NCBI GenBank assembly: GCA_011322625.1 | Contig: DRMH01000008.1 | Coordinates: 1 to 42,246, forward strand | DNA length: 42,246 nt | Reading direction: 5' to 3' | Source: Thermosulfurimonas dismutans | Lineage (GTDB): Bacteria > Desulfobacterota > Thermodesulfobacteria > Thermodesulfobacteriales > Thermodesulfobacteriaceae | Shown here: positions 8,962-15,989 of the stretch, piece after piece | Numbering within the stretch: position 1 is the first letter of the stretch | How the letters are laid out: every line of letters starts with the position of its first letter | Notes under the pieces: generated by a model | Databases searched by the model: none | What the model saw: the letters and a program-made list of their open reading frames with translations, nothing else | What the model was told of the DNA's origin: nothing | Made by a program: the position numbers and the translations under genes

Positions 8962-10058
8962 TTTTGAACCCTCTTGAGTTTCATGCGCAGATGGTATCCT
9001 CCCTCCCCGATCTGATGGGTGGCCTGAGTTACCAGAAAGGCCCCCTCAAGGGCTGTTCCGCCGGGCCCCTGAACCAGGGGAAGACCCTTTATCTCCACCC
9101 GATCCCCGGCCTGGATCTCCGGGAGCCCCAGACACTCGGCTTCCACCTGGAGAAGGGTGCGATGTTTCCGGAGAAGGGCCTGAGCTCGACTCCGGGCCTC
9201 CTGCCGGTCCCGAACCGGCAGGGATACCTCTAGGGTGGGAGGCGAAGGCCAGAGGATCCGAATTTCCTCGGTGGCGCCCCCCTCCCGGATCTCGGCCTGC
9301 CCCTGGATCTCCTTCTTCCGCATCGGGTCCCAGCCCCTCACCACCACCCGGGAAATCATCCCGCTGAGATCGAACTGAGGGGTAAAGGAACGAAGCTCCC
9401 GCCCGAAAAGGAGTTCGTGTCTCCGACCGTGCCCATCCTCCGGGTTTTCAAAACAGAAAACGGCCTTTTCTTTCTCCTGATTTAAACGACTATAGAGAAG
9501 ATATCCGTTTCTTTCGGCCAGCCGTTTCAGAAACTGGTAATCGAATTCCTCCTGCTTCTGCTGGACTTTGGGATGCCGGCTTTCGGTCTCCTGGATGACC
9601 TTTTCCTCAAAGACCGGATAGAGATCCACCACCTGTCGCACCACCTCGTGATCCCGGACCTGGCTGAAACCGCCCCGATGACGGGAGGAAAGGGCCCGTC
9701 CCTTCATGAGGAGGAAAAGAAAGTCCTGAGCCTCCAGATGGATCTCCCCGATGGAGTCCACGGAGAGGGAATAAGAGATAGAGGTGAGGCACCCTCGGAA
9801 GATCAGGAGACGGGTTCCACCGTAACCGGCCCGGGCTTCCACCCGGCACCCGAGCCGGAAGAAGGAAAGGGCTTCCTCCAACCACAGGGCCAGGTCTTTT
9901 TCCGTGCCGGCCCGAAAAACGGAAAAACTCAGCCGTGCGGAGGCCTCCACCGACTGTTCCACTGTAATCTGGTTGCAAATGAATCCCCGGGGACCGAGCT
10001 CCTCTCCCTCCACCTTCAGGGAAAATCCCGGGGCATAGAAACGCAGTTCCTCACTCAC
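8958..10058 (-). CDS. Spike hub protein, late control gpD-like (N-terminal half of Afp8/VgrG)
   Basis: A 366-aa protein of the gpD/gp27 hub family. It opens with beta-strands that fit the hub barrel and carries the LTSISYSLSVDSIGEIHLEAQD block. A region like 'YQFLKRLAERNGYLLYSR' (residues about 165-185) is a hallmark of VgrG/gpD hubs. The best start is the GTG at 10056-10058: it is preceded by an AGGAGGAG ribosome binding site 5 nt away and sits just after the stop of the upstream LysM gene. An in-frame upstream ATG at 10205 would add 49 non-conserved residues that overlap that gene. The hub trimer joins the tube to the spike needle. Confidence 0.9.
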   Translation of the reverse strand: MSEELRFYAPGFSLKVEGEELGPRGFICNQITVEQSVEASARLSFSVFRAGTEKDLALWLEEALSFFRLGCRVEARAGYGGTRLLIFRGCLTSISYSLSVDSIGEIHLEAQDFLFLLMKGRALSSRHRGGFSQVRDHEVVRQVVDLYPVFEEKVIQETESRHPKVQQKQEEFDYQFLKRLAERNGYLLYSRLNQEKEKAVFCFENPEDGHGRRHELLFGRELRSFTPQFDLSGMISRVVVRGWDPMRKKEIQGQAEIREGGATEEIRILWPSPPTLEVSLPVRDRQEARSRAQALLRKHRTLLQVEAECLGLPEIQAGDRVEIKGLPLVQGPGGTALEGAFLVTQATHQIGEGGYHLRMKLKRVQK

Positions 10059-10707
10059 CGCCGCTCCTCCTAGGAGGAAGCTTGAGCAGGGTGCCGGCCG
10101 GTACCTCCAGGGGATCGCGTATCCGGTTTTCCCGGGCGATGAGTCTCCAGGCGGAAAGGGTTCCGTATTCTCGAAAGGCCAACAGAAAGAGATTTTCGTC
10201 CTCACGCAGGAGATGGAGTTTGCTTATGTCCGCGGACTCCGGAGACCGTTCCTCCCTCTGCTCCTCCGGGGTGAGATAACGTTTCAGGGTGAGACGGAGA
10301 CGAACCCTTACCGGGAGGCCCTGGTGATCGAAGAGGACGAAACGCTTGCTCAATTTCTCCACCACCGCCCGGGGCAGGATCTCCCGCCCCCAGGAAAAGG
10401 AGACCAGGGGAGGAGCATGGAGGGAGGGATCCACGGAAAGGGCCTTCTCCAGGCGGGCCAGCCGTTCCAAGAGAGGGGGCCTCTGTCCGGAGTGAGGAGG
10501 CAGGGTATCGTCCAGCAGGAATTCCAGAGAGACCGTTTCTCCTTCCCCGCTAAGGAACTGGAGCAGAGGAGCGGAGAGTTCCGGAAAATTGACCACCTGA
10601 AAGCGATTGCCGGTTTCCACGGTGTATTCCGCCGGGTTGAAATCGAAGACGAATTCCCGTCCGGCATTTTTTCCGTTGAGGATTCGGAGTACGGCTTTGG
10701 CCGGCAT
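10051..10707 (-). CDS. LysM-containing tube/baseplate adaptor (Afp7-like, CIS tube protein)
   Basis: A 218-aa protein. The N-terminal domain has the CIS-tube family opening (KAVLRILNGKNAGREFVFDF, then NPAEYTV), and the C-terminal 45 residues form a LysM module (LLREDENLFLLAFREYGTLS, then WRLIARENRI and VPAGTLLKLPP). Afp7/gp53-type proteins clamp hub, inner tube and baseplate together; the LysM here is structural, not a peptidoglycan targeting device. The ATG at 10705-10707 overlaps the stop of the upstream tube gene (TGATG). A longer reading from 10794 is rejected because it duplicates coding sequence of the tube protein. Confidence 0.9.
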   Translation of the reverse strand: MPAKAVLRILNGKNAGREFVFDFNPAEYTVETGNRFQVVNFPELSAPLLQFLSGEGETVSLEFLLDDTLPPHSGQRPPLLERLARLEKALSVDPSLHAPPLVSFSWGREILPRAVVEKLSKRFVLFDHQGLPVRVRLRLTLKRYLTPEEQREERSPESADISKLHLLREDENLFLLAFREYGTLSAWRLIARENRIRDPLEVPAGTLLKLPPRRSGGE

Positions 10708-11150
10708 CAGACCCTCTCCACCCCGGTATAAACCAGCTCCAGGCTCTCCAGGGCCACCCCGGACTGGTCGGCCTTCAGCTCCGGCCCGGTCCATTTAACC
10801 GGATAGGCCCCGGTTACGGCCAGGCGCAGGGCCTCCTCCCCGGCTTCGTCGAGGATGACCAGATAAAGGGTGCGTACCTCCAGAGGCCCCTGAAAAGAAA
10901 GGGCCCGACGTATCCGGCTGAACCACTCCCAGAGCTCCGCCCGACAGATCCCCCGGCGAAGGACCAGGGTTCCGGCCTTGATCCCCTTGGGTAACCGATG
11001 AACCAGGTCGTTAACCCCTCCCTCCACCACTTCCTCCACCTCCAGCGAGAGTTCCAGCCCGGAGATCTCCTGGAAACCGGCCACCAGGAGACCCTCACAT
11101 TCCACCAGAAAACGATAGGCCAGAAGGGGATCCCTACGGGAACCTAACAT
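10707..11150 (-). CDS. Tail tube protein 2 (gp19 family, tube initiator, Afp5-like)
   Basis: A 147-aa member of the gp19/Hcp-like tube family, with the conserved start pattern DPLLAYRFLVECEGLLVAGF followed by QEISGLE. It is a diverged paralogue of the tube protein at 12771-13214. Its place directly before the LysM adaptor and spike genes is that of the second tube protein that initiates the tube on the hub. The ATG at 11148-11150 is chosen because the family motif begins there and a purine-rich AGAGGGGG stretch precedes it. It overlaps the end of the upstream gene by 17 bp. Confidence 0.88.
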   Translation of the reverse strand: MLGSRRDPLLAYRFLVECEGLLVAGFQEISGLELSLEVEEVVEGGVNDLVHRLPKGIKAGTLVLRRGICRAELWEWFSRIRRALSFQGPLEVRTLYLVILDEAGEEALRLAVTGAYPVKWTGPELKADQSGVALESLELVYTGVERV

Positions 11151-12288
11151 GCAGATACCCCCTCTTCCGAAGTTCCCTGCGCCAGCGTTCCATAAAGGGC
11201 TCAAAGAGGATCTCTACCAGATGCCGAATCTCGGGAAGGCTCAGAGTAAACGTGGAACAGGAGCCCCCATTCTCCGGCCAAGACGGCCGGGGCCGAAGAT
11301 CCTCCGAACTTTCCACCTCCGGGACCCTTCCGGGAGCCTTTTCCCCGGAGATATCCCTTCGGGGGCGAGGAGGCCGGGCATAGATCAGGGAAAGCGGTAA
11401 CTTCTCCCCGCCCCGGAGACCTTCCTCTACCGCACCCGAGCCTTTCTCTCCGGGCCTTTTTTCCCTTTCGAGGAAGATTACCGGGAAGATCTGGCTATCT
11501 TCTCCGGGGACCCCCCTCCGGCTGGTGAAGCCGGGACCCGCTCCGGGAAAGGACTCCCTCCGGGCAAGAAAAACCCTCTCCCTCTCTAAAAGATTCCTCC
11601 GGACCCGCCAAAGGAGGGTGAAGTTTTCCCGCCGGCCCCCTCCCACCGGAGCGGTAGGGTCCCTTTTTTCCTGCACGGTTTCCAGAAAACGGGTAATTTC
11701 TTTCCGGGAAGACCCTCCTCCGGAAGGGATAACCGGAGATCCCGGGCTTCCTTCCCGGACCAGGCGGAGAGATTCCTTTTCCAGCGGATCTCGCGGCGGC
11801 CTGGAAAAGCCCCTCTTCTCCGGGACGGGAGGATGAGAGGGCAGGAGAGAGGAGGACTCGGGCGGGGATAGGACCCCGGGGAGGGTAGTCCGTTCCCGGA
11901 GAAAAACCGGCGGTTCCGGGATGGGGATATAGCGGGTAAGGGTTTCAGACCCCGTTCCTCCGGAAGCTCCGGATGCGACCGGCGCAAGAAGGGTTTTCCC
12001 GGGGGTTTTCTCTCTTACCCGGATCACCCGCAGGAGGAGCCCCGGGCCTTTATCTCCGGAGGGCTTTTCCGGCCGGAGTGCCGTCCGGAGCCGCAGGGGC
12101 CGGAAGAACCTTTCTCCCGGTATCCACCAGACCAGGTTAAGAAGAGGTGGGGATCCCCTTCTCGGGCGATGTCGTTTTTGGATCTCTTCAGCTAGGAAGA
12201 TCCCTGAACCCAGGGGTTGGAATAGGGCTACCCCCGGCGTCTTTCTTCCTCGGCCAGTCGCTGATTGATGCGGCTTATTTCCCGGCAC
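11134..12288 (-). CDS. Pro/Arg/Gly-rich, largely disordered eCIS protein of unknown role
   Basis: Up to 384 aa and not recognised. Most of it (residues about 60-330) is a low-complexity Pro/Arg/Gly/Ser/Glu-rich linker without predicted fold. The last 45 residues form an amphipathic segment (LSLPEIRHLVEILFEPFMER, then WRRELRKRGY) that could dock onto a tail component. It lies between the DUF6760-like gene and the second tube gene. The start is uncertain: the ATG at 12288 overlaps the upstream gene by 61 bp and no clear ribosome binding site decides between it and an alternative downstream start. It could be a baseplate or tube-initiation factor, or the functional substitute for a tape measure, since no other candidate for one is visible. 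Confidence 0.55.
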   Translation of the reverse strand: MPGNKPHQSATGRGRKTPGVALFQPLGSGIFLAEEIQKRHRPRRGSPPLLNLVWWIPGERFFRPLRLRTALRPEKPSGDKGPGLLLRVIRVREKTPGKTLLAPVASGASGGTGSETLTRYIPIPEPPVFLRERTTLPGVLSPPESSSLLPSHPPVPEKRGFSRPPRDPLEKESLRLVREGSPGSPVIPSGGGSSRKEITRFLETVQEKRDPTAPVGGGRRENFTLLWRVRRNLLERERVFLARRESFPGAGPGFTSRRGVPGEDSQIFPVIFLEREKRPGEKGSGAVEEGLRGGEKLPLSLIYARPPRPRRDISGEKAPGRVPEVESSEDLRPRPSWPENGGSCSTFTLSLPEIRHLVEILFEPFMERWRRELRKRGYLHVRFP

Positions 12289-12452
12289 CAGCGCCTCCTT
12301 TCCGCATGATCCAGCTCCAGGAGTTCCTGATAACCCCAGTGCAGGTGATAAGCCAGAAAGGCCAGTTCCTCATAAAGACGCTCCAGGGGGTAGCCCTTTA
12401 GGCCCCCGGGTTGGTCACCTCCACCGTCACTTCCTGTCCGCATTGCGGGCAC
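12228..12452 (-). CDS. Small DUF6760-like eCIS protein
   Basis: About 50-74 aa. The conserved core is YPLERLYEELAFLAYHLHWG followed by LLELDHAERRRW and INQR, a pattern shared by small proteins found after the tube and tail-assembly genes in eCIS loci (DUF6760, named from memory). It is an all-helical protein rich in Glu, Arg and Leu. The start is uncertain: from the ATG at 12452 the first 20 residues overlap the upstream gene and look non-conserved, so translation is probably coupled to the upstream stop near 12398-12400. Its exact role in assembly is not known. Confidence 0.7.
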   Translation of the reverse strand: MPAMRTGSDGGGDQPGGLKGYPLERLYEELAFLAYHLHWGYQELLELDHAERRRWCREISRINQRLAEEERRRG

Positions 12453-12760
12453 CTGGTCTTCAGGGTGTACCCGCCCCCGCCGTTGATGCGTTGATAGAGA
12501 TCCTGGAGGTAGAGCAGATCCTCCAAGAAGAGACCCTCGATAATGCGAGGATTCACGTCCGGGAGGTCTCCCAGCCGGAGAATGACCCGCGAGAGGACGA
12601 TGACCGTTAGATAAGCCGGATTGGTCTGTACGCGGGGGTCCTTGAGGGGCAGGATCTCATCCGCGGCGGTGGCCAGGCGCATAACCCCCTGACGGTGAAG
12701 ACGACCCTCCTCATCCACGTAGCCCTTGGGCAGGGTGAACTCGAATTCCGTCTGTAACAT
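12398..12760 (-). CDS. Tail-assembly-type protein with a C-terminal Zn-ribbon
   Basis: A 120-aa protein that opens with EFEFTLPKGYVDEEGRLHRQ and GVMRLATAADE, a pattern seen in short proteins following the tube gene in eCIS clusters and resembling phage tail-assembly chaperones. The C-terminus has a CPQCG knuckle (residues about 103-107) preceded by a Cys-free strand, so only a half Zn-ribbon or an oligomer-shared site is visible. It has an AGGAGG ribosome binding site 6 nt before ATG. It probably acts as chaperone or adaptor for tube polymerisation; this is inferred from position. Confidence 0.72.
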   Translation of the reverse strand: MLQTEFEFTLPKGYVDEEGRLHRQGVMRLATAADEILPLKDPRVQTNPAYLTVIVLSRVILRLGDLPDVNPRIIEGLFLEDLLYLQDLYQRINGGGGYTLKTRCPQCGQEVTVEVTNPGA

Positions 12761-12770
12761 GGTCTGCCTC

Positions 12771-13214
12771 CTAGTCGGTGCGTTTCATGCCTTCGTGGGT
12801 TATCTCCAGGGTCTCGATGGCCACCTCGTTGCCCTTGGCGTTGAGGTCCGGGGCGTCGTATTTGCTCGGCCAGGCCTGATAAAACTCCCACCGGGCCGCG
12901 GGTTCCCCCTCCTCGTTGAGGACGATGATGGCCACGTTGCGTCGGGCCTCACCCATCTTCCCCTGTTCCACCAGCCGACGCCAATTGTAGAGTTCTAGGG
13001 AATCGGTAACCCCCCACTTGAGGGTTACATTGCCGTACTTGGCCAGACCCGGCAGCTTTCGCAATACCGGTGGCTCGTGACCCTCCCGGTATTCCACCAC
13101 GTCCTGCGTGCTATCCGGAAGGGTTACCTCGCTGAACCCGGCCTGAACGATGCCGTCGATCTCCACCAGAAAACGGAAATTACGATAGGGATCCTTCCTC
13201 TGTCCTACAGGCAT
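12771..13214 (-). CDS. Major tail tube protein (gp19 family, Afp1-like)
   Basis: A 147-aa tube protein with the diagnostic opening DPYRNFRFLVEIDGIVQAGF followed by SEV and the C-terminal ALETLEITHEG-type strand (here AIETLEITHEGMKR). Hexameric rings of this protein stack to form the inner tube through which cargo passes. It has the best ribosome binding site in the operon, AAGGAGGT 6 nt before ATG, as expected for a subunit needed in many copies. It follows the sheath gene by 21 bp. Confidence 0.95.
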   Translation of the reverse strand: MPVGQRKDPYRNFRFLVEIDGIVQAGFSEVTLPDSTQDVVEYREGHEPPVLRKLPGLAKYGNVTLKWGVTDSLELYNWRRLVEQGKMGEARRNVAIIVLNEEGEPAARWEFYQAWPSKYDAPDLNAKGNEVAIETLEITHEGMKRTD

Positions 13215-13235
13215 AAGGGACCTCCTTGTAAGGGG

Positions 13236-14774
13236 TTATTCGCTGACCTCGCTGCCTCCGGACCATTGGGCGATCCGGAAGATAACAAACTCAGCCGGTC
13301 TCACCGGGGCTACCCCCACCATCACCACCAGACGACCGTTTTCCAGGTCCTCTTCGGTCATGGTGGTCTCGTCGCATTTCACGAAAAAGGCCTCCTCCGG
13401 AGTGGCCCCGGTAAGGGCTCCGTCCTTCCAGACCCCGGTTAAAAACTGGGTCACGGTCTGACGGACCCGGGCCCACAACCTGGGACTGTTGGGTTCGAAG
13501 ACCACCCATTGTAGCCCCTGCTCGATGGATTTTTCGAGAAAGATGAAGAGCCTCCGGACATTGACGTATTTCCACAGGGGATCGGAGGAGAGGGTACGGG
13601 CTCCCCAGATCCGGATTCCCCTCCCGGGTAGAGCCCGGATGCAATTGACCCCCAGGGGGTTGAGAATTTCCTGTTCCCCTTTACCTACCCGATAGGCCAG
13701 ACCAGCCACCCCTCGCACCGGTTCATTGGCCGGGGCCTTGTGTACCCCCCGTTCCGCATCTGTGCGGGCATAGACCCCCAGCACGTGTCCCCCCGGCGGG
13801 ACGGCCCGCAGTCCCTGGGTTAGGGGATCGTAGATCCGGAGCCAGGGATAATAAAGGGCCGCATACTTGCTTTCCCACCGATTTCGCGGGGGAGAACCGG
13901 CCAGATCCGAAGGGGTCTTTCCCGGAGGCGGGTCTATGACCAGGAAGCGATCCTTCAGTTTCTCGCAATGGGCAAGGAGCCGGGGAATCAGATTCGCGTA
14001 AAGATCTTTTTCGTAAGGGGCATAGACCAGGGAAATTTCTTCTATCTTCTCCAGTTCCGGGAAAAAGGATTGGTAATTTTCCAGCTTCAGGGTCCCGTCG
14101 CTACCCCCGGAGAGGCGATAGACCCCGGGGGTAAGGTTCTGGGCCTGGGATTGGTCCAGGTTCAACCTCAACAGTTGGGAACGTTTAAGCTGGGCCTGAA
14201 GATCCTCCAGCCTCGAGGAGCTTCCCGGGCGGGGGATATAGGTTTCGCGATCCCGGGCCTTTTCCAGAAGACGCTTCAACGCGATGGGATCCACGTCTCC
14301 CCAGGCTTTATGGGTGTCGGTGCCCATGAGGGTCTCCAGGGCCTCCTCCCGCGGCACCAGGGCCAGCTCCAGTTCGCCTATCTGGCTTGGATCCTTTTCG
14401 TCCGGACGGAGCACCACCAGTAACCGGTTCCCCCAGGCCCCCTTGGATCCGGCCAGAAAAACGGGGTTGGTGGCGCCGTTAAGGGTGAAGTCGGCCTCCT
14501 CGGCCCCTTCGCCCAGGACCCGGCAGACAAAACCCCGTTTCCCTCCGTTCAGGAAAAACCCTTCCAGGGCGTAGGGAAGATAGGCCTCCGCGGAAAAGGG
14601 TCCCCCGAAAAGGCGTCGGAACTGGGTCAGACTGGTCACCAGAACCGGTCCTTCCGTAGGACCCCGTTCGGTGCGCCCCAGAAAGACCGCCGTGGAGGTG
14701 CTTACCCCTTCGATAGGTTTGGCCCCCAGTTCTATCTCCTCGATGTAAACCCCTGGTGCAAGATATTCCGGCAT
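13236..14774 (-). CDS. Contractile tail sheath protein (Afp2-like)
   Basis: A 512-aa sheath protein. The N-terminus LAPGVYIEEIELGAKPIEGV, then STAVFLGRTERGP, is the classical sheath signature. The C-terminal domain (residues about 380-500: ARTLSSDPLWKYVNVRRLFI, WVVFEPN, VQFFVK-like strand) is the conserved handshake domain that links sheath subunits. It is the only sheath gene in the cluster, whereas Afp and PVC carry three. A strong GGAAGGAGGAAG site precedes the ATG, and the 58-bp gap before it is the longest inside the operon. Confidence 0.97.
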   Translation of the reverse strand: MPEYLAPGVYIEEIELGAKPIEGVSTSTAVFLGRTERGPTEGPVLVTSLTQFRRLFGGPFSAEAYLPYALEGFFLNGGKRGFVCRVLGEGAEEADFTLNGATNPVFLAGSKGAWGNRLLVVLRPDEKDPSQIGELELALVPREEALETLMGTDTHKAWGDVDPIALKRLLEKARDRETYIPRPGSSSRLEDLQAQLKRSQLLRLNLDQSQAQNLTPGVYRLSGGSDGTLKLENYQSFFPELEKIEEISLVYAPYEKDLYANLIPRLLAHCEKLKDRFLVIDPPPGKTPSDLAGSPPRNRWESKYAALYYPWLRIYDPLTQGLRAVPPGGHVLGVYARTDAERGVHKAPANEPVRGVAGLAYRVGKGEQEILNPLGVNCIRALPGRGIRIWGARTLSSDPLWKYVNVRRLFIFLEKSIEQGLQWVVFEPNSPRLWARVRQTVTQFLTGVWKDGALTGATPEEAFFVKCDETTMTEEDLENGRLVVMVGVAPVRPAEFVIFRIAQWSGGSEVSE

Positions 14775-14832
14775 AGGTCTTCCTCCTTCCTGGTGATTTG
14801 AGATTCGGAACCGGCGGAGGCCGCTTTCAAGT

Positions 14833-15420
14833 TCACACCTCCACCTGGATCCGGGTTTTCTCCCCTACGGGCCAGCGCAGATGCCGTCGGATGATCACCC
14901 CCTCCGGGGTCTCCACCTGGAGGGTGATCCGACGGCCGCCCCGGAGCCCGGGAATAAAAAGCCCCTGCCCCCGGCGCAGGAGCCTCTTGCCCTCCACCCT
15001 CCGCGGGAAGAGGATAAAGGATCCCCGACCGTCGGTACGGGTGAGGATCTCCTCAAAAAGGGTCCTGGCAAGGACCCGGACCCCGCTCAGGGGACGCCCC
15101 TCCCGAAACACCTGTCCGCAAAGCAGGGTGGCTCCGGACGGAAAGGGATAAATCTTTTCCGGCCAGAGTTCGATCTCCAGAGGTTCCTCCCGGGGCAGGG
15201 AAAGCCTTAACTCGCGCGGTCGATAATGCGGCCCGGATACGGAAAGGTTTATCTCCGGTCTTTCCCCGTAGAGCCGGTAAAAAAGTAGATAATACCCGTG
15301 AGGCTTTCTCACCCTTCGCACCGGCGGAGGATCTATCCTCAGAAGATAGGGGAGATGGGGACTTTGCCCGGTGTAAGCGTCGGTGATAAGGAGGATCAGT
15401 TCCGGAAGGATGCGTTTCAT
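14833..15420 (-). CDS. Carboxypeptidase-regulatory-like domain protein of the eCIS operon
   Basis: A 195-aa protein, not firmly recognised. The N-terminal 80 residues are beta-rich (LPELILLITDAYTGQ, HGYYLLFYRLYG), and residues about 100-150 look like a carboxypeptidase-regulatory/CarbopepD_reg beta-sandwich (CGQVFREGRPLSGVRVLART, then TRTDGRGSFILFP). It overlaps the DUF4255 cap gene by 4 bp and precedes the sheath gene, so it is probably an accessory to cap or sheath. No signal peptide or catalytic motif is seen. Confidence 0.6.
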   Translation of the reverse strand: MKRILPELILLITDAYTGQSPHLPYLLRIDPPPVRRVRKPHGYYLLFYRLYGERPEINLSVSGPHYRPRELRLSLPREEPLEIELWPEKIYPFPSGATLLCGQVFREGRPLSGVRVLARTLFEEILTRTDGRGSFILFPRRVEGKRLLRRGQGLFIPGLRGGRRITLQVETPEGVIIRRHLRWPVGEKTRIQVEV

Positions 15421-15989
15421 TTCCGGGCCTCCAGGTCCAGAAGGATCTCCCGCACCGGTTCCTTTTCCCGGAGCGGGGTTTCCATAATGACCGGGGTAAG
15501 GAGGTAACAGACCGAGAGCTTGAAGGGCCGGGAATGGAAGGCGTTCCAGATCCGGGCCATCTCCTCCACCGGCAGAGGATGCAGGATAAGCCGAAACTCC
15601 AGTCCCTGTCCGGCCAGCTCGCCCCGCAGATAGGGATCGCGGAGGACAAGATGGCGGTGAAAGATAGCCATGGCTCGCCCGAGCAGACGGTATTCCTCCA
15701 GGGTGGCGGAGGTGCGGTCGGTCAGGCGCGAGGGGGCGTAGGCCGTGAGCATAAAATAGAGATCCAGCGCCAGGGGAGGTCTTCTTTCCTCCGGCGTAAA
15801 GGCGTTCCTCAGAGCGATGTTTTCCCGGAGATGGTAGAGGAAAAGACAGAGCCGCGGATTCTCCGCCGGACCCAGATCCCCGGGGGAGGAGAGCACAATG
15901 GCTTCCTCGGGATGGGGGATCACCCCCTCAAATCCCTCCCGGAGGATACTCACCAGGGTCTCTCCCAGATCGGCGATTATCTGGCTCAT
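15417..15989 (-). CDS. DUF4255/Pvc16-type tail terminator (cap) protein (Afp16-like)
   Basis: A 190-aa protein with the Pvc16_N/DUF4255 layout: IIADLGETLVSILREGF at the N-terminus, LCLFLYHLRENIALRN (residues about 60-76), then LALDLYFMLTAY and a C-terminal VCYLLTPVIME strand. In Afp and PVC particles this protein caps the far end of tube and sheath and fixes particle length. The ATG at 15987-15989 overlaps the stop of the effector gene (ATGA). A longer reading from 16025 is less likely. Confidence 0.9.
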   Translation of the reverse strand: MSQIIADLGETLVSILREGFEGVIPHPEEAIVLSSPGDLGPAENPRLCLFLYHLRENIALRNAFTPEERRPPLALDLYFMLTAYAPSRLTDRTSATLEEYRLLGRAMAIFHRHLVLRDPYLRGELAGQGLEFRLILHPLPVEEMARIWNAFHSRPFKLSVCYLLTPVIMETPLREKEPVREILLDLEARK

